From Verrucomicrobiota bacterium (lineage in GTDB: Bacteria; Bacteroidota; Bacteroidia; Flavobacteriales_E; Vicingaceae), in assembly GCA_002713165.1 (NCBI GenBank), contig PAVT01000041.1:1-45838 (forward strand): a stretch of DNA of 45,838 nt. Reading direction: 5' to 3'. Position 1 is the first letter of the stretch. Each line of letters starts with the position of its first letter. The translations under genes and the position numbers were made by a program. Below are positions 25,830-35,556 of the stretch, in pieces. The notes beneath the pieces were generated by a model, which did not search any database, was not told the origin of the DNA, and worked only from the letters and a program-made list of their open reading frames with translations.

Positions 25830-28800
25830 TTATTTAGTCACAATCATTTTTCGACTGTATTGTTTATTGTTGTACCACATGGTATAATAATAGATACCCC
25901 CAGATAGCTCACTCACATCCAACTCAAGAATACCGTCACCAGAGGGCCTAGATTGATTCTCACTGTAAACTGATTGACCAAGCATGTTCCTTATCACGAA
26001 ATTTACATTCCCAGCATCAGGGAGATAAAATGGAATGGTTGTTTGTGATGTAGAAGGATTGGGTATGTTTTGCCCCAAATACACTTTGTCTCTATCAATG
26101 TTCAACTCACTCAATCCTACTGGGAAGCACTGAGCCCTGTCTACCCTTTCAATGCAAAAATCATCAATTGCCCAACCATCACTGTTTTGCGATCCATCAG
26201 ATTCAAACCTCCAACGAAAAACCACGTTTTGATTTCTATTTTTGAAAAACCTTGAATCATTTACTTCAGAAAGAGTATCAATAAAGCTGGGGAAAATGTT
26301 CTCAGATTTTATCCATCCTCCTGAATTTCCGGTCCAACCGGCAGGTGAACCAAGGTTGATAGTATCTACTGTTCGAATTGAGCCGTCTCTTCGGAATACA
26401 GTATCTAAAACAAATACATCAGGCATTGACAGAATGTGTCTTGTATTGAACCAATTTGTTTGTCCAACTCTCCCTGAATCACCATTAAAGTTGCCAAAAG
26501 AAGACCATCGTGGCAATTCGGGAGATCTACCATTACTTATATCCACACCAATTTCCATCGTACCTCCATCATTCAACGAATCCGTGATGTAGTAATTATG
26601 ATAGAAGCTAACTTTATAACAAGAATCTTTTTGCAAGTTCAACCAAGGAGAGAAAACAGAAGATTCGTCAATGTCGGGATAATTCCCATCTCTTTTAGTT
26701 ACCCAAGCACGAGTACCGCTGTTTGTTGAATTAATGTTGAATGTATTGGGACGCCCCAATTGGAAGGAATTGTTTAACGGAGATTGTCTGTAGGTGTATG
26801 AGTTTCCACTCATCCACAACAAATCTAATGGTAAAGGTCCATCAAAATCCTCACAATAGATTCCGTTTGCATCAAATTGGGCTGTATCCATTGTTACAAT
26901 CACAAAAGTAGTTGTATCTTCAGGTCCGGGCAATTGATCTTGTTGTCCATTTGGCAACTTAGTGTAGCCTTTCAACACATGTCTTCCAGGTGTTAGAAAA
27001 TGTACTCCTAAATCAACTCTCTTGAAAGTGTTGTAACGCAATGGTGGACTAAAATTATTTACTTCCTCAAACACTTGAACTCCATCTATCAGCAGACCAG
27101 CTGTTACAAAATCCATACTGTCCAATCCATTGTTGAGAATTTTCATCCTAACACCAAATTCTTTCGCAATGGGAAGTTGAATACGACCTGTATCAATGAT
27201 CAAATTAATGGCAGCAGCTGAACGATCAGGAGGACAGTACCAGTTGAAAAATTGTGTCGGCGAATCAGGTCCTCCACGCACATTTTCAAAAACGATCGTA
27301 TCCTCAGCTCCATCAAAGGCAATCATGGAATAGGTCCCTACCAAAGAATCTCTATCGTCCAAGTCAAACCTGACTTGCGAATTGCTCTTTATGCATACAA
27401 ATAGATTTCTGATTGTATCAAAGACCGTTGAGGTATTGATACCAAATTTAGGATCATTGTATGCTCCCCATTCTCTGTACTTTTTTCCTCCAGAGGTATA
27501 ATTGAATTCCCATACTGTAGAATCATTCGGAATCAAAGGATTAAACCTACCAGAAGTAGAAATCTCAAATCGGAAGCTACACCCATCTATGTTCTCTACA
27601 ATTCGAGTCAATGTATCATTCAAAGCAAAACCATCTCCCGCCGCCTTGGCAATAATTTTTATTTCATAATCACCAAAAGCAAACATGTTAAATGTTGGAG
27701 TCGAAAGGACGTGCAGAGTATCACGCCTGAGCAATGTCCGGTTAATGGTCTCTGTTTTTACCTCTACAGGGCTATTCGTTGTGAGATTGCGCACCCTATA
27801 TTCAATATCAAAGCCATTAATCGTTTGAAGCCCCCTATTTTTAAATATGGTTTGAATTTTTTGATCTACTTTCAAATCGCATTGATCATTTGGACCAAGA
27901 GAGTATTGGGGCTCTAAATCAATAGGGTCCGGATCATAGAGCAAGAAATTATCGATACTCATGCCATCATTCCCGTCAAGATCGTTTTCTGCAAAGAAAT
28001 TGAATCTAAAGAGCACAAATTGTTGATTGTCGAATGTGTCAGGTAAAATCAATTCACTTTCTAACCACCCCGGCTTCCATGTATCGGCAAAACGACCAGT
28101 CATATCAGAAAACACAGGTGTTCCGCCAAATCCACCAGAAGACAATGTTGCATTGTACCAACGAATAGCTCCGGGATCATGCCTTCTTCCCAATGAATCC
28201 CATGTAATGCCTTTATCAAATGAATACTCAATAAACACTCCATCCTTAGTCGTATCCATGTCACGGTTATTCAAGAATGACATAATGGTACTATCGGCTC
28301 CTCTTAAATCAATCAAGGGAGTATAAAGAATATTGACCACACCAGATCCTGTGTATTGTCTATCTAGTAATACATCCCATGCATTTGGATCAGTAAGCGC
28401 ATGATTGGTTCTGTCAAAATTTGGCGTGCCGAGCTCCCAGCTATTTTGAGCAGAAACTGAGTCTGATACACCTATTGAATTCCATAAGGTATCACCGTCA
28501 AAATTATCTCTGTATTTCAATCCACTCACATAAGGTATGCACTCCGAAAGGGCGAATGTGGTATCGTTAAAAACATTTCCATCTCCAGGAAAAGTTAAAA
28601 ACGTTTTGATAAAATAGTTTCCTTCAGGAACGGTATACGTGATATTTGAAGGGAAGGTAACATCTACCGAAGCTCCTACTGGAACAGTTCCAGGCCAATT
28701 GTATGTGCCTGATTCAAGGTTGCAGAGAGTATCTCCATTGGGTTTGACCCTGCATACTTCAAAACCAAAAGTAACACCATTGGCATCTGCGACTCCTAAA

Positions 28801-30584
28801 TTCTGAACATTGATTATCACTGGTTCTTCCTCTCCACAAGGATTAAAAGGCGCAAGTGCCACCGGATTCAACCTTAAATCAATCAGAGGTGCATCAGTAA
28901 CCTTGAATGAATCAAGTGCCATGTCACTTAAACCTGTAGCGTTCCCTGGCGTGCCTCTAAACCTCAATTGTGTCACTTGGTTTCTAAATGGATATGTAGT
29001 AAACTCGAAAGAGATCCAACGGTCACCTTGTTTACCGACAATAGGAGGAATGACATCATTCTTAAATCCTCCAAACGGCTGACCGGGTGTAGGTGTTGCA
29101 TCATAGATATCAACATTTATGGTATCCTCAAGAGAACTAGTGTTCATGTTCACATAAAACTTTACCAAGCCATTTGTTACCAATCCCTGAGTCAAATCAA
29201 AACAGGGAGAAAGTAGATAGGCCGAACTGTCTTTAAATGTCGATTGTCTAGGATTTGTAGATTCTACATATAAATACTTACCTCCACCAGGAAAATCATC
29301 AGATGGACCTGTACTTCCTGTATCTGAAGGCGAAGTGCCGCCCGTAGTCCCTGCATTTACCCACCAATCGTGGAAATCACCAGTTGGATTGCTCCATCCA
29401 TCATCTAGGTCTCCGCTTTGACCTTCAACAAACTCAGTTCCGTCAAAATCTTGGTAGTATGGATATTGAAAAACAGGCTGACTATTGCAAGTTTTAGGCA
29501 GGTCATTAATCACCAAAAACTTTGTGTAACCAGCAGGTGGATCTTGATTTACATTTCGGCAATCACTGGCATCCCACGCCAAGACTTGCCAAGCGATACT
29601 ATCACCTGGCAGGATTGTATCTTTTGTTGTTGGAGTTCTACGCCCTGGTATAACTTTCGGAATTATCCCTGAAAAGTTTCCACCAGCCAATCGAATCATT
29701 GGAAATGTATCGATATCAAGGGTATCAAAAGCTGCATTTGGGGTAACATCCCTTAAATGTACCATAGCAACTACAGATGTATCAATCAATGAGTTGTCTA
29801 GTATTTGTGCATCAAAATAATAAGGGCCTGTGCTGTATACTCTCCCCTCATATCGTATGGGGTAATCGATGGGAGGCTCAACAAGGTCAATGGTAGGTGG
29901 AACAATTTCGCAATCTGATCCACGAATACAGAAATTTTCTATGTACCATATATGAGTTCCGAATCTACCAGGTGTTGCAGGATCGTCCACCAATCCAAAA
30001 CGTATTCTTACGGTAGTAGGTGTAACTGCTTGTTCATTTATTATGTCAGTCAAGTCAAATGATTCTCTTCTCCATTGTGCGTTACCATTGGTCCATATAT
30101 ATGTGGAGTCACTAAATCTCCAAGCCGAACCATAACTTTGTTTGTTGAATTTCCATTCGCCTTGTAAAAAATCATAAACTCCATTTCCTCCATAAGAGGA
30201 GGGTCTGAATCTAAACCAAGTAACACCGTTATCAAAAGAATACTCTACCGTTCCATCATCAGAAACGTCAAGGTAACAAATGTGCTCGAATATAATTCCG
30301 ACGTTCACAAAACCTGCAATGCTCACATTTGGTGAAGTTAAGTATGAACGTACCGCATTTCTTGCTGTATCGGCTGCACAATAGGGAGTGTTGTCTAATG
30401 TAGGAACAGTATCTTTGTAAAAATGATTTACTGGTCCTGGATTCGGCAGATAGGATGTATCCATTTGCCAAACTCCATCAAAATCTTCGCAAAAAATATC
30501 CTTTACCGCTATCTGGGCATAGAGTGCATTAGAAAAGGTTAAGAATGTACAGGAAAAAATAAGTGCGTAAAATATCTTTTTCAT
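25830..30584 (-). CDS. large (1584 aa) secreted surface protein with T9SS type A sorting domain
   Basis: Signal peptide; repeated jelly-roll-like blocks; C-terminal YLGQNIPNPSTSQTTIPFYLPDAGNVNFVIRNMLGQSVYS...LDVSELSGGIYYYTMWYNNKQYSRKMIVTK. Confidence 0.9.
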   Translation of the reverse strand: MKKIFYALIFSCTFLTFSNALYAQIAVKDIFCEDFDGVWQMDTSYLPNPGPVNHFYKDTVPTLDNTPYCAADTARNAVRSYLTSPNVSIAGFVNVGIIFEHICYLDVSDDGTVEYSFDNGVTWFRFRPSSYGGNGVYDFLQGEWKFNKQSYGSAWRFSDSTYIWTNGNAQWRRESFDLTDIINEQAVTPTTVRIRFGLVDDPATPGRFGTHIWYIENFCIRGSDCEIVPPTIDLVEPPIDYPIRYEGRVYSTGPYYFDAQILDNSLIDTSVVAMVHLRDVTPNAAFDTLDIDTFPMIRLAGGNFSGIIPKVIPGRRTPTTKDTILPGDSIAWQVLAWDASDCRNVNQDPPAGYTKFLVINDLPKTCNSQPVFQYPYYQDFDGTEFVEGQSGDLDDGWSNPTGDFHDWWVNAGTTGGTSPSDTGSTGPSDDFPGGGKYLYVESTNPRQSTFKDSSAYLLSPCFDLTQGLVTNGLVKFYVNMNTSSLEDTINVDIYDATPTPGQPFGGFKNDVIPPIVGKQGDRWISFEFTTYPFRNQVTQLRFRGTPGNATGLSDMALDSFKVTDAPLIDLRLNPVALAPFNPCGEEEPVIINVQNLGVADANGVTFGFEVCRVKPNGDTLCNLESGTYNWPGTVPVGASVDVTFPSNITYTVPEGNYFIKTFLTFPGDGNVFNDTTFALSECIPYVSGLKYRDNFDGDTLWNSIGVSDSVSAQNSWELGTPNFDRTNHALTDPNAWDVLLDRQYTGSGVVNILYTPLIDLRGADSTIMSFLNNRDMDTTKDGVFIEYSFDKGITWDSLGRRHDPGAIRWYNATLSSGGFGGTPVFSDMTGRFADTWKPGWLESELILPDTFDNQQFVLFRFNFFAENDLDGNDGMSIDNFLLYDPDPIDLEPQYSLGPNDQCDLKVDQKIQTIFKNRGLQTINGFDIEYRVRNLTTNSPVEVKTETINRTLLRRDTLHVLSTPTFNMFAFGDYEIKIIAKAAGDGFALNDTLTRIVENIDGCSFRFEISTSGRFNPLIPNDSTVWEFNYTSGGKKYREWGAYNDPKFGINTSTVFDTIRNLFVCIKSNSQVRFDLDDRDSLVGTYSMIAFDGAEDTIVFENVRGGPDSPTQFFNWYCPPDRSAAAINLIIDTGRIQLPIAKEFGVRMKILNNGLDSMDFVTAGLLIDGVQVFEEVNNFSPPLRYNTFKRVDLGVHFLTPGRHVLKGYTKLPNGQQDQLPGPEDTTTFVIVTMDTAQFDANGIYCEDFDGPLPLDLLWMSGNSYTYRQSPLNNSFQLGRPNTFNINSTNSGTRAWVTKRDGNYPDIDESSVFSPWLNLQKDSCYKVSFYHNYYITDSLNDGGTMEIGVDISNGRSPELPRWSSFGNFNGDSGRVGQTNWFNTRHILSMPDVFVLDTVFRRDGSIRTVDTINLGSPAGWTGNSGGWIKSENIFPSFIDTLSEVNDSRFFKNRNQNVVFRWRFESDGSQNSDGWAIDDFCIERVDRAQCFPVGLSELNIDRDKVYLGQNIPNPSTSQTTIPFYLPDAGNVNFVIRNMLGQSVYSENQSRPSGDGILELDVSELSGGIYYYTMWYNNKQYSRKMIVTK

Positions 30585-30717
30585 AAATAGATATTGGTTT
30601 CTTAAAAATTCAATCCGCTAATTTAACTAATTGTCGTTAATCAAGTGGACTTTTTTGTTTCCCCTTTTTGAGGTACTTTATAGCTTCTAATAGTTGACGA
30701 AAAATAGAATATATACG

Positions 30718-30743
30718 TTGCATTTCTTTGCAAGGAAATGCAA
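30718..30743. promoter_or_regulatory. palindromic operator-like repeat at the fumarylacetoacetase promoter
   Basis: TTGCATTTC-N8-GAAATGCAA (perfect 9-nt arms) immediately upstream of TATCTTTG -7 element at 30749-30756. Confidence 0.6.
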
Positions 30744-30794
30744 AGCATTATCTTTGTGCATTGAATTAATATTCATCCAAATTCCTTTAAAAAC

Positions 30795-32045
30795 ATGAAT
30801 AAATCTTGGCTAGTAACACCCAAAAACACAGATTTCAGCATTCACAATATCCCCTTTGGCATTGTAAAGTCCTCAAGTAAAAATCCAAGAGTGGCGAGTA
30901 GAATTGGTGATTATGCGATTGACTTACTTGCACTTTACGACTTAGAATTACTGAATGGTTTAACTGTTGAGAGGTCAGATTTAGATGTTGCTCATCTAAA
31001 CGAATTGATGCGCCATGGGAAAAAAGGCGTTAGAGCACTTAGAAAAAGAATTATTGAATTGTTTAGTGAGGGAAACACAGAGCTAAGGCATCAGAACGAA
31101 CTTCACGAAAATGTTCTACTGCCAATTTCTGAAGTTGAAAACTTAATGCCAGTAAAAATTGGAGATTACACAGATTTTTATTCGAGTATTGAACATGCCA
31201 CCAATGTAGGCACTATGTTTCGAGATCCTAACAATGCTTTGTTACCAAACTGGAAATACATACCCGTGGGTTATCACGGTCGCGCCTCATCGATTATACT
31301 CTCTGGTCAAGAAATACATCGACCTAAAGGACAGCAGAAACCTAATGAATCTGAACCTCCAGTATTTGGCCCAAGCAAATTAATGGATTTTGAATTGGAA
31401 ATGGGATTTATCACCTTTGATGGAAAACCTTTGGGAGAGCGCATTAGCACTGCAGAGGCTGATGATTACATTTTCGGTATGGTTCTGTTTAATGACTGGT
31501 CTGCAAGAGACATTCAGAAATGGGAGTATGTTCCTTTGGGGCCATTTTTAGCGAAAAATTTTGCTTCTTCCGTGTCAGCCTGGATTGTTACCCTTGATGC
31601 CCTAGAACCATTTAGAGTTGAAGGTCCCAAACAAGATCCTAAAGTGTTTCCCTACCTTGAATTTGAAGGCAATAAAAACATTGACATATCCCTTGAAGTT
31701 CTATTACAAGCAGAGGGAGCCGAAGAAAACAGCATTTGTAAATCCAACTACAAATACATGTACTGGAATCAATGCCAACAATTGGCCCACCATACAGTCA
31801 ATGGTTGCAACATCAAAGCTGGAGATTTATACGCTTCTGGCACCATAAGTGGCCCTACACCTGATTCTTATGGATCCATGTTGGAGTTGAGTTGGAAAGG
31901 AACAAAACCCATTCGATTAAAAGACGGCACCGAACGCAAATTCATTCAAGACAATGACACCATCATCATGAAAGGGCACTGCGAAAAAGAAGGTATTAGG
32001 GTAGGTTTTGGTGAAGTATGCACAAAACTTTTGCCTTCGATATAG
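30795..32045 (+). CDS. fahA: fumarylacetoacetase
   Basis: DYTDFYSSIEHATNVGTMFR; YHGRASSIILSGQEIHRPKGQ; FNDWSARDIQKWEYVPLGPFLAKNFASSVSAWIV. Confidence 0.95.
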   Translation: MNKSWLVTPKNTDFSIHNIPFGIVKSSSKNPRVASRIGDYAIDLLALYDLELLNGLTVERSDLDVAHLNELMRHGKKGVRALRKRIIELFSEGNTELRHQNELHENVLLPISEVENLMPVKIGDYTDFYSSIEHATNVGTMFRDPNNALLPNWKYIPVGYHGRASSIILSGQEIHRPKGQQKPNESEPPVFGPSKLMDFELEMGFITFDGKPLGERISTAEADDYIFGMVLFNDWSARDIQKWEYVPLGPFLAKNFASSVSAWIVTLDALEPFRVEGPKQDPKVFPYLEFEGNKNIDISLEVLLQAEGAEENSICKSNYKYMYWNQCQQLAHHTVNGCNIKAGDLYASGTISGPTPDSYGSMLELSWKGTKPIRLKDGTERKFIQDNDTIIMKGHCEKEGIRVGFGEVCTKLLPSI

Positions 32046-32051
32046 GCAGCG

Positions 32052-32336
32052 CTATTCTTCTATCAGCACGAAAAGTTCTTCATTTTCTTTCTTCATGAAA
32101 TACTTTTCTCGTGCAAATTTTTCTAAGCTCTTGGGATTGGATTCTAATTCATTGAGATCTTCCTTTATCTTTTTGATCTCCTGTTGGTAAAAGCGTTGTT
32201 CATCCTCTAGTTTGGAAAGCTCCATGCGGTATTGCACTTGTGTGATTAGATTGTTTTGATCAATAAAGGTCAACCAAATAGCAAAAGCCAGCAACGACCA
32301 TGCATATTTATTTTTGAACAACTTAGGAAGTTTCAT
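32052..32336 (-). CDS. septum formation initiator family protein (FtsB/DivIC-like)
   Basis: 94 aa; N-terminal TM, coiled coil, ESNPKSLEKFAREKYFMKKENEELFVL. Confidence 0.85.
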   Translation of the reverse strand: MKLPKLFKNKYAWSLLAFAIWLTFIDQNNLITQVQYRMELSKLEDEQRFYQQEIKKIKEDLNELESNPKSLEKFAREKYFMKKENEELFVLIEE

Positions 32337-32370
32337 TCATCAAAAATAGTTCTAATAAGACCAGAATAAC

Positions 32371-32402
32371 AAAAGCCTGTTGAATCTCATCAACAAGCTT
32401 TT
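32371..32402. terminator. hairpin terminator downstream of pruA (- strand)
   Basis: AAAAGCCTGTTGA-ATCTCA-TCAACAAGCTTTT imperfect stem with flanking A/T tracts. Confidence 0.65.
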
Positions 32403-32420
32403 GTTAAACTCAATATTGAA

Positions 32421-34043
32421 CTATCCTAAAAAAGGATACCTGTAATCAGTTGCAGGCACAAACGTTTCTTTGATGGTTCTCGCAGATACCCAACGCATTA
32501 GATTTTGCTTTGCGCCAGCTTTGTCATTGGTTCCGGATTTTCTTGCTCCACCAAATGGCTGCTGACCCACGACAGCACCCGTAGGTTTGTCATTGATGTA
32601 AAAATTGCCTGCTGAATTTTCCAATGCTTTACACATTTGATTAAGGACATGACGATTCTTTGCAAAAATTGCTCCTGTAAGGGCATAACTGTTGTCATCT
32701 ACAAGTCTTAAGGTTGCCTCAAAATCATTTTCATTGTAGACGAAAATGGTAATTACCGGACCAAAGATCTCCTCACACATGGTGGTGTATTTTGGATCCT
32801 TTGCAAGAATTACCGTCGGCTCAATAAAATAGCCGGTAGATTTATCGTATTGACCTCCTGCGATTATTTCTGCATCATCAGAAGCTGCCGCATTGTCGAT
32901 GTAGGAAGCAATCTTGTCAAAGGCTTTTTCATCAATTACCGCATTGACAAAGTTTTCAAAGTTCTCAGGGCTGCCCAACTTAATGCTTTTCAAATCATCT
33001 AGAATATAGGTCTTCACATTCGACCATAAACTTTCAGGAATGTAAGCTCTGCTGGCTGCAGAACATTTCTGTCCTTGGAATTCAAAGGCACCTCTTGTAA
33101 TGGCAGTTGCTACTTCTTTTGCATTGGCAGATTTATGCGCCACAATAAAATCTTTCCCTCCAGTTTCACCTACTATTCGAGGGTACGCATCAAATTTTTC
33201 TATGTTGTTGCCAATGGACTTCCAAATCTGCTGAAAAACACCGGTGGATCCAGTAAAATGGATGCCTGCAAATGCTGAATGATTGAAAATTACATCTCCT
33301 GCAGCAGGTCCACTTGTATACACCAAATTGATTACACCATCTGGCAATCCGGCCTCCCTCAATACTTCCATGATTACCCATGCAGAGTAAATTTGCGTAT
33401 TGGCGGGTTTCCAAACAACTGTATTGCCCATCATTGCAGGGCTCGAGGGCAAGTTGCCTGCGATGGCAGTAAAATTGAAGGGAGTCAATGCAAACACGAA
33501 CCCTTCAAGGGGCCGATATTCTAATCGGTTCCAAACACCCTCAGAGGATTCTGGTTGCTCGCTGTACAATTGACACATGTATTCAACATTGAATCGAAAG
33601 AAGTCAATCAACTCGCAAGAAGAATCAATCTCTGCTTGAAATGCATTTTTCGATTGGGCCAACATGGTGGCTGCATTTATTTTTTGACGATAAGGCCCTG
33701 CGATCAATTCTGCTGCTTTTAAGAATATAGATGCTCGTTGCCCCCAAGGCAGTTCTGCCCAGTCCTTTTTGGCCGCCAATGCAGCCTCAATGGCAAGTGT
33801 AACATGTGAAGCATCTCCTTTGTGAAATTGGCCCAACAAGTGTTTATGGTCATAAGGCGGGTGCATACTTTGTGTATTGCTAGTACGTACCTCTTTACCA
33901 CCGATAAACATTGGAATGTCTACCTCATTTGCACGCATTTCTGCGACTGTTTTTTGCAGTTCTTCTCTCTCGGCAGAACCAGGAGCATATGATTTTACTG
34001 GCTCATTGACGGCCATTGGTGGATTGAATATAGCGTTTGACAT
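32421..34043 (-). CDS. pruA: L-glutamate gamma-semialdehyde (1-pyrroline-5-carboxylate) dehydrogenase
   Basis: ALTPFNFTAIAGNLPSSPAMMGNTVVWKPA; GGKDFIVAHKSA; FQGQKCSAASRAYIP; VVGQQPFGGARKSGTNDKAG. Confidence 0.95.
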   Translation of the reverse strand: MSNAIFNPPMAVNEPVKSYAPGSAEREELQKTVAEMRANEVDIPMFIGGKEVRTSNTQSMHPPYDHKHLLGQFHKGDASHVTLAIEAALAAKKDWAELPWGQRASIFLKAAELIAGPYRQKINAATMLAQSKNAFQAEIDSSCELIDFFRFNVEYMCQLYSEQPESSEGVWNRLEYRPLEGFVFALTPFNFTAIAGNLPSSPAMMGNTVVWKPANTQIYSAWVIMEVLREAGLPDGVINLVYTSGPAAGDVIFNHSAFAGIHFTGSTGVFQQIWKSIGNNIEKFDAYPRIVGETGGKDFIVAHKSANAKEVATAITRGAFEFQGQKCSAASRAYIPESLWSNVKTYILDDLKSIKLGSPENFENFVNAVIDEKAFDKIASYIDNAAASDDAEIIAGGQYDKSTGYFIEPTVILAKDPKYTTMCEEIFGPVITIFVYNENDFEATLRLVDDNSYALTGAIFAKNRHVLNQMCKALENSAGNFYINDKPTGAVVGQQPFGGARKSGTNDKAGAKQNLMRWVSARTIKETFVPATDYRYPFLG

Positions 34044-34112
34044 GCGTCTAAATGGTTTTAATGGTTTTTAATTGAGGCGCAAAAATAGGCCTTCAATTAG
34101 GGATTAACAAAC

Positions 34113-34135
34113 GGACTCCTCAGGTGGAGGAGTCC
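34113..34135. terminator. hairpin downstream of the 34148..35527 gene
   Basis: GGACTCCTC-AGGTG-GAGGAGTCC perfect 9-bp stem; no clear U-tract. Confidence 0.55.
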
Positions 34136-34147
34136 AGATAAGGAGAT

Positions 34148-35527
34148 TTATTGTTTGATGAACGAACGATGCACATATTTGTCATTTGATATGATCCGCA
34201 AATAATATTGGCCTGATTTCAATTTCGAAACATCAATCTCTTGATTTACATTGGCTCCATCAAATTGGTATCTAAAATAACGTCTGCCCAATTGGTCGAT
34301 AATCTGTAATTCTATCTTCCCATTCAAGCCTTCCATCTGGAGCTTGAGCACTGATTCTGTCGGATTTGGATATAAGGTGATTGTTTGAATGTCTGGATGT
34401 TGTTTGTCAAGGCTCGTAATGATAGATTTCAATTTCAAATCATCCAAGAAAAGAGTACTACCTATGGCAGGAACATTGCTTACAGATGAATATACGTAAA
34501 TTATCAAGGTATCGGGTGTTTGAGGTAAGACAAAAGGCACTGAAAATTGACGGTAATTAGATGTGGCGGCCAATAGTTGAGCAACACTTCCAATATCATT
34601 GCCGTTTCGTAAGAAATTAAAAAGTATGGCAGCGGTATCCAAACCGATGGGAGAATACTTATAATTGCCCACCAAAGTGTCGAACACAATACTGAAAGGA
34701 TGGCCGCCGATTATCGTCGAATCACCGAAAATACCATTGGTAATAAACCCTATCGTATCGCCTAAAGCTTCAATAGTCTCCAACCTCAATGCATAAGTTC
34801 CGGAATAACTGTCCGTTGTTTTTGTTACCGCATCTTTTGGTCCATCCGAAGTGGCTGCATTGAGAGTACTCCAATCATCTGGTTCTTCAAAACTCACGTC
34901 CGACCAATTTTCAAAATCACCGTTTAGAATTTGCTGTGTAATCCCCGTTCCAACAAAATGTAAGCTATCCAGCATTAACATGCTGCCATTTTGAATGTTA
35001 ATTTCATTGATCGCATTGCTTGATACAGCAGCAATAAACATAGAGTCAGGTGTTTGCAATAAGTTTAGTGGCAAAGAAAAGCGAGTCCAATTTGCTTGGA
35101 TACCTGTAAATTCTTGCAGAGAGAAACTAAATATAGATCCTGCGGAAGAAAACCTTACTACCACAAAGGCCGAATCCCCTGCCTGAACATCACATTTATA
35201 ATATCCCACCAATGAATCTGGTCGTTGAGAGTATGGAAAACCATTTTCAGTGTCAAAGTCACCTGAAGTAAAAAAACCAAAGACTGTATCAGTTCCTGAA
35301 ATTATCGTTTGCATTTTGATTGAATAATTTCCGGCAATACGATCTGTATCCCGACTAACCACCATAGAATCCAACACAAACAATATAAAAGCTGGCTCTG
35401 TGGTATAATTGTCTAATTTTTGATAGGTGGTTGTAGTCCAATTTTCAAAACCAGAATTTGGTATAGTGTTTTGCCCAATTAATGGTATTACTAAAAGAGT
35501 GAGTAAAAGGCTGTAAACTGATTTCAT
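34148..35527 (-). CDS. secreted protein with internal duplication and T9SS type A sorting domain
   Basis: Signal peptide; two NSGFENW/NGDFENW repeat modules; C-terminal ITLYPNPTESVLKLQMEGLNGKIELQIIDQLGRR...KLKSGQYYLRI. Confidence 0.88.
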   Translation of the reverse strand: MKSVYSLLLTLLVIPLIGQNTIPNSGFENWTTTTYQKLDNYTTEPAFILFVLDSMVVSRDTDRIAGNYSIKMQTIISGTDTVFGFFTSGDFDTENGFPYSQRPDSLVGYYKCDVQAGDSAFVVVRFSSAGSIFSFSLQEFTGIQANWTRFSLPLNLLQTPDSMFIAAVSSNAINEINIQNGSMLMLDSLHFVGTGITQQILNGDFENWSDVSFEEPDDWSTLNAATSDGPKDAVTKTTDSYSGTYALRLETIEALGDTIGFITNGIFGDSTIIGGHPFSIVFDTLVGNYKYSPIGLDTAAILFNFLRNGNDIGSVAQLLAATSNYRQFSVPFVLPQTPDTLIIYVYSSVSNVPAIGSTLFLDDLKLKSIITSLDKQHPDIQTITLYPNPTESVLKLQMEGLNGKIELQIIDQLGRRYFRYQFDGANVNQEIDVSKLKSGQYYLRIISNDKYVHRSFIKQ

Positions 35528-35556
35528 TATGAATCGCTTAAGGGATTTTTCTAAAA

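Noticed and set aside
25830-30584. Plus-strand ORFs antisense to the 1584-aa gene (e.g. 26070..26255, 26242..26592, 28027..28326, 28810..29082, 29418..29672)
   Set aside because: They lie wholly inside a convincing long CDS and show no recognisable domains or start context.
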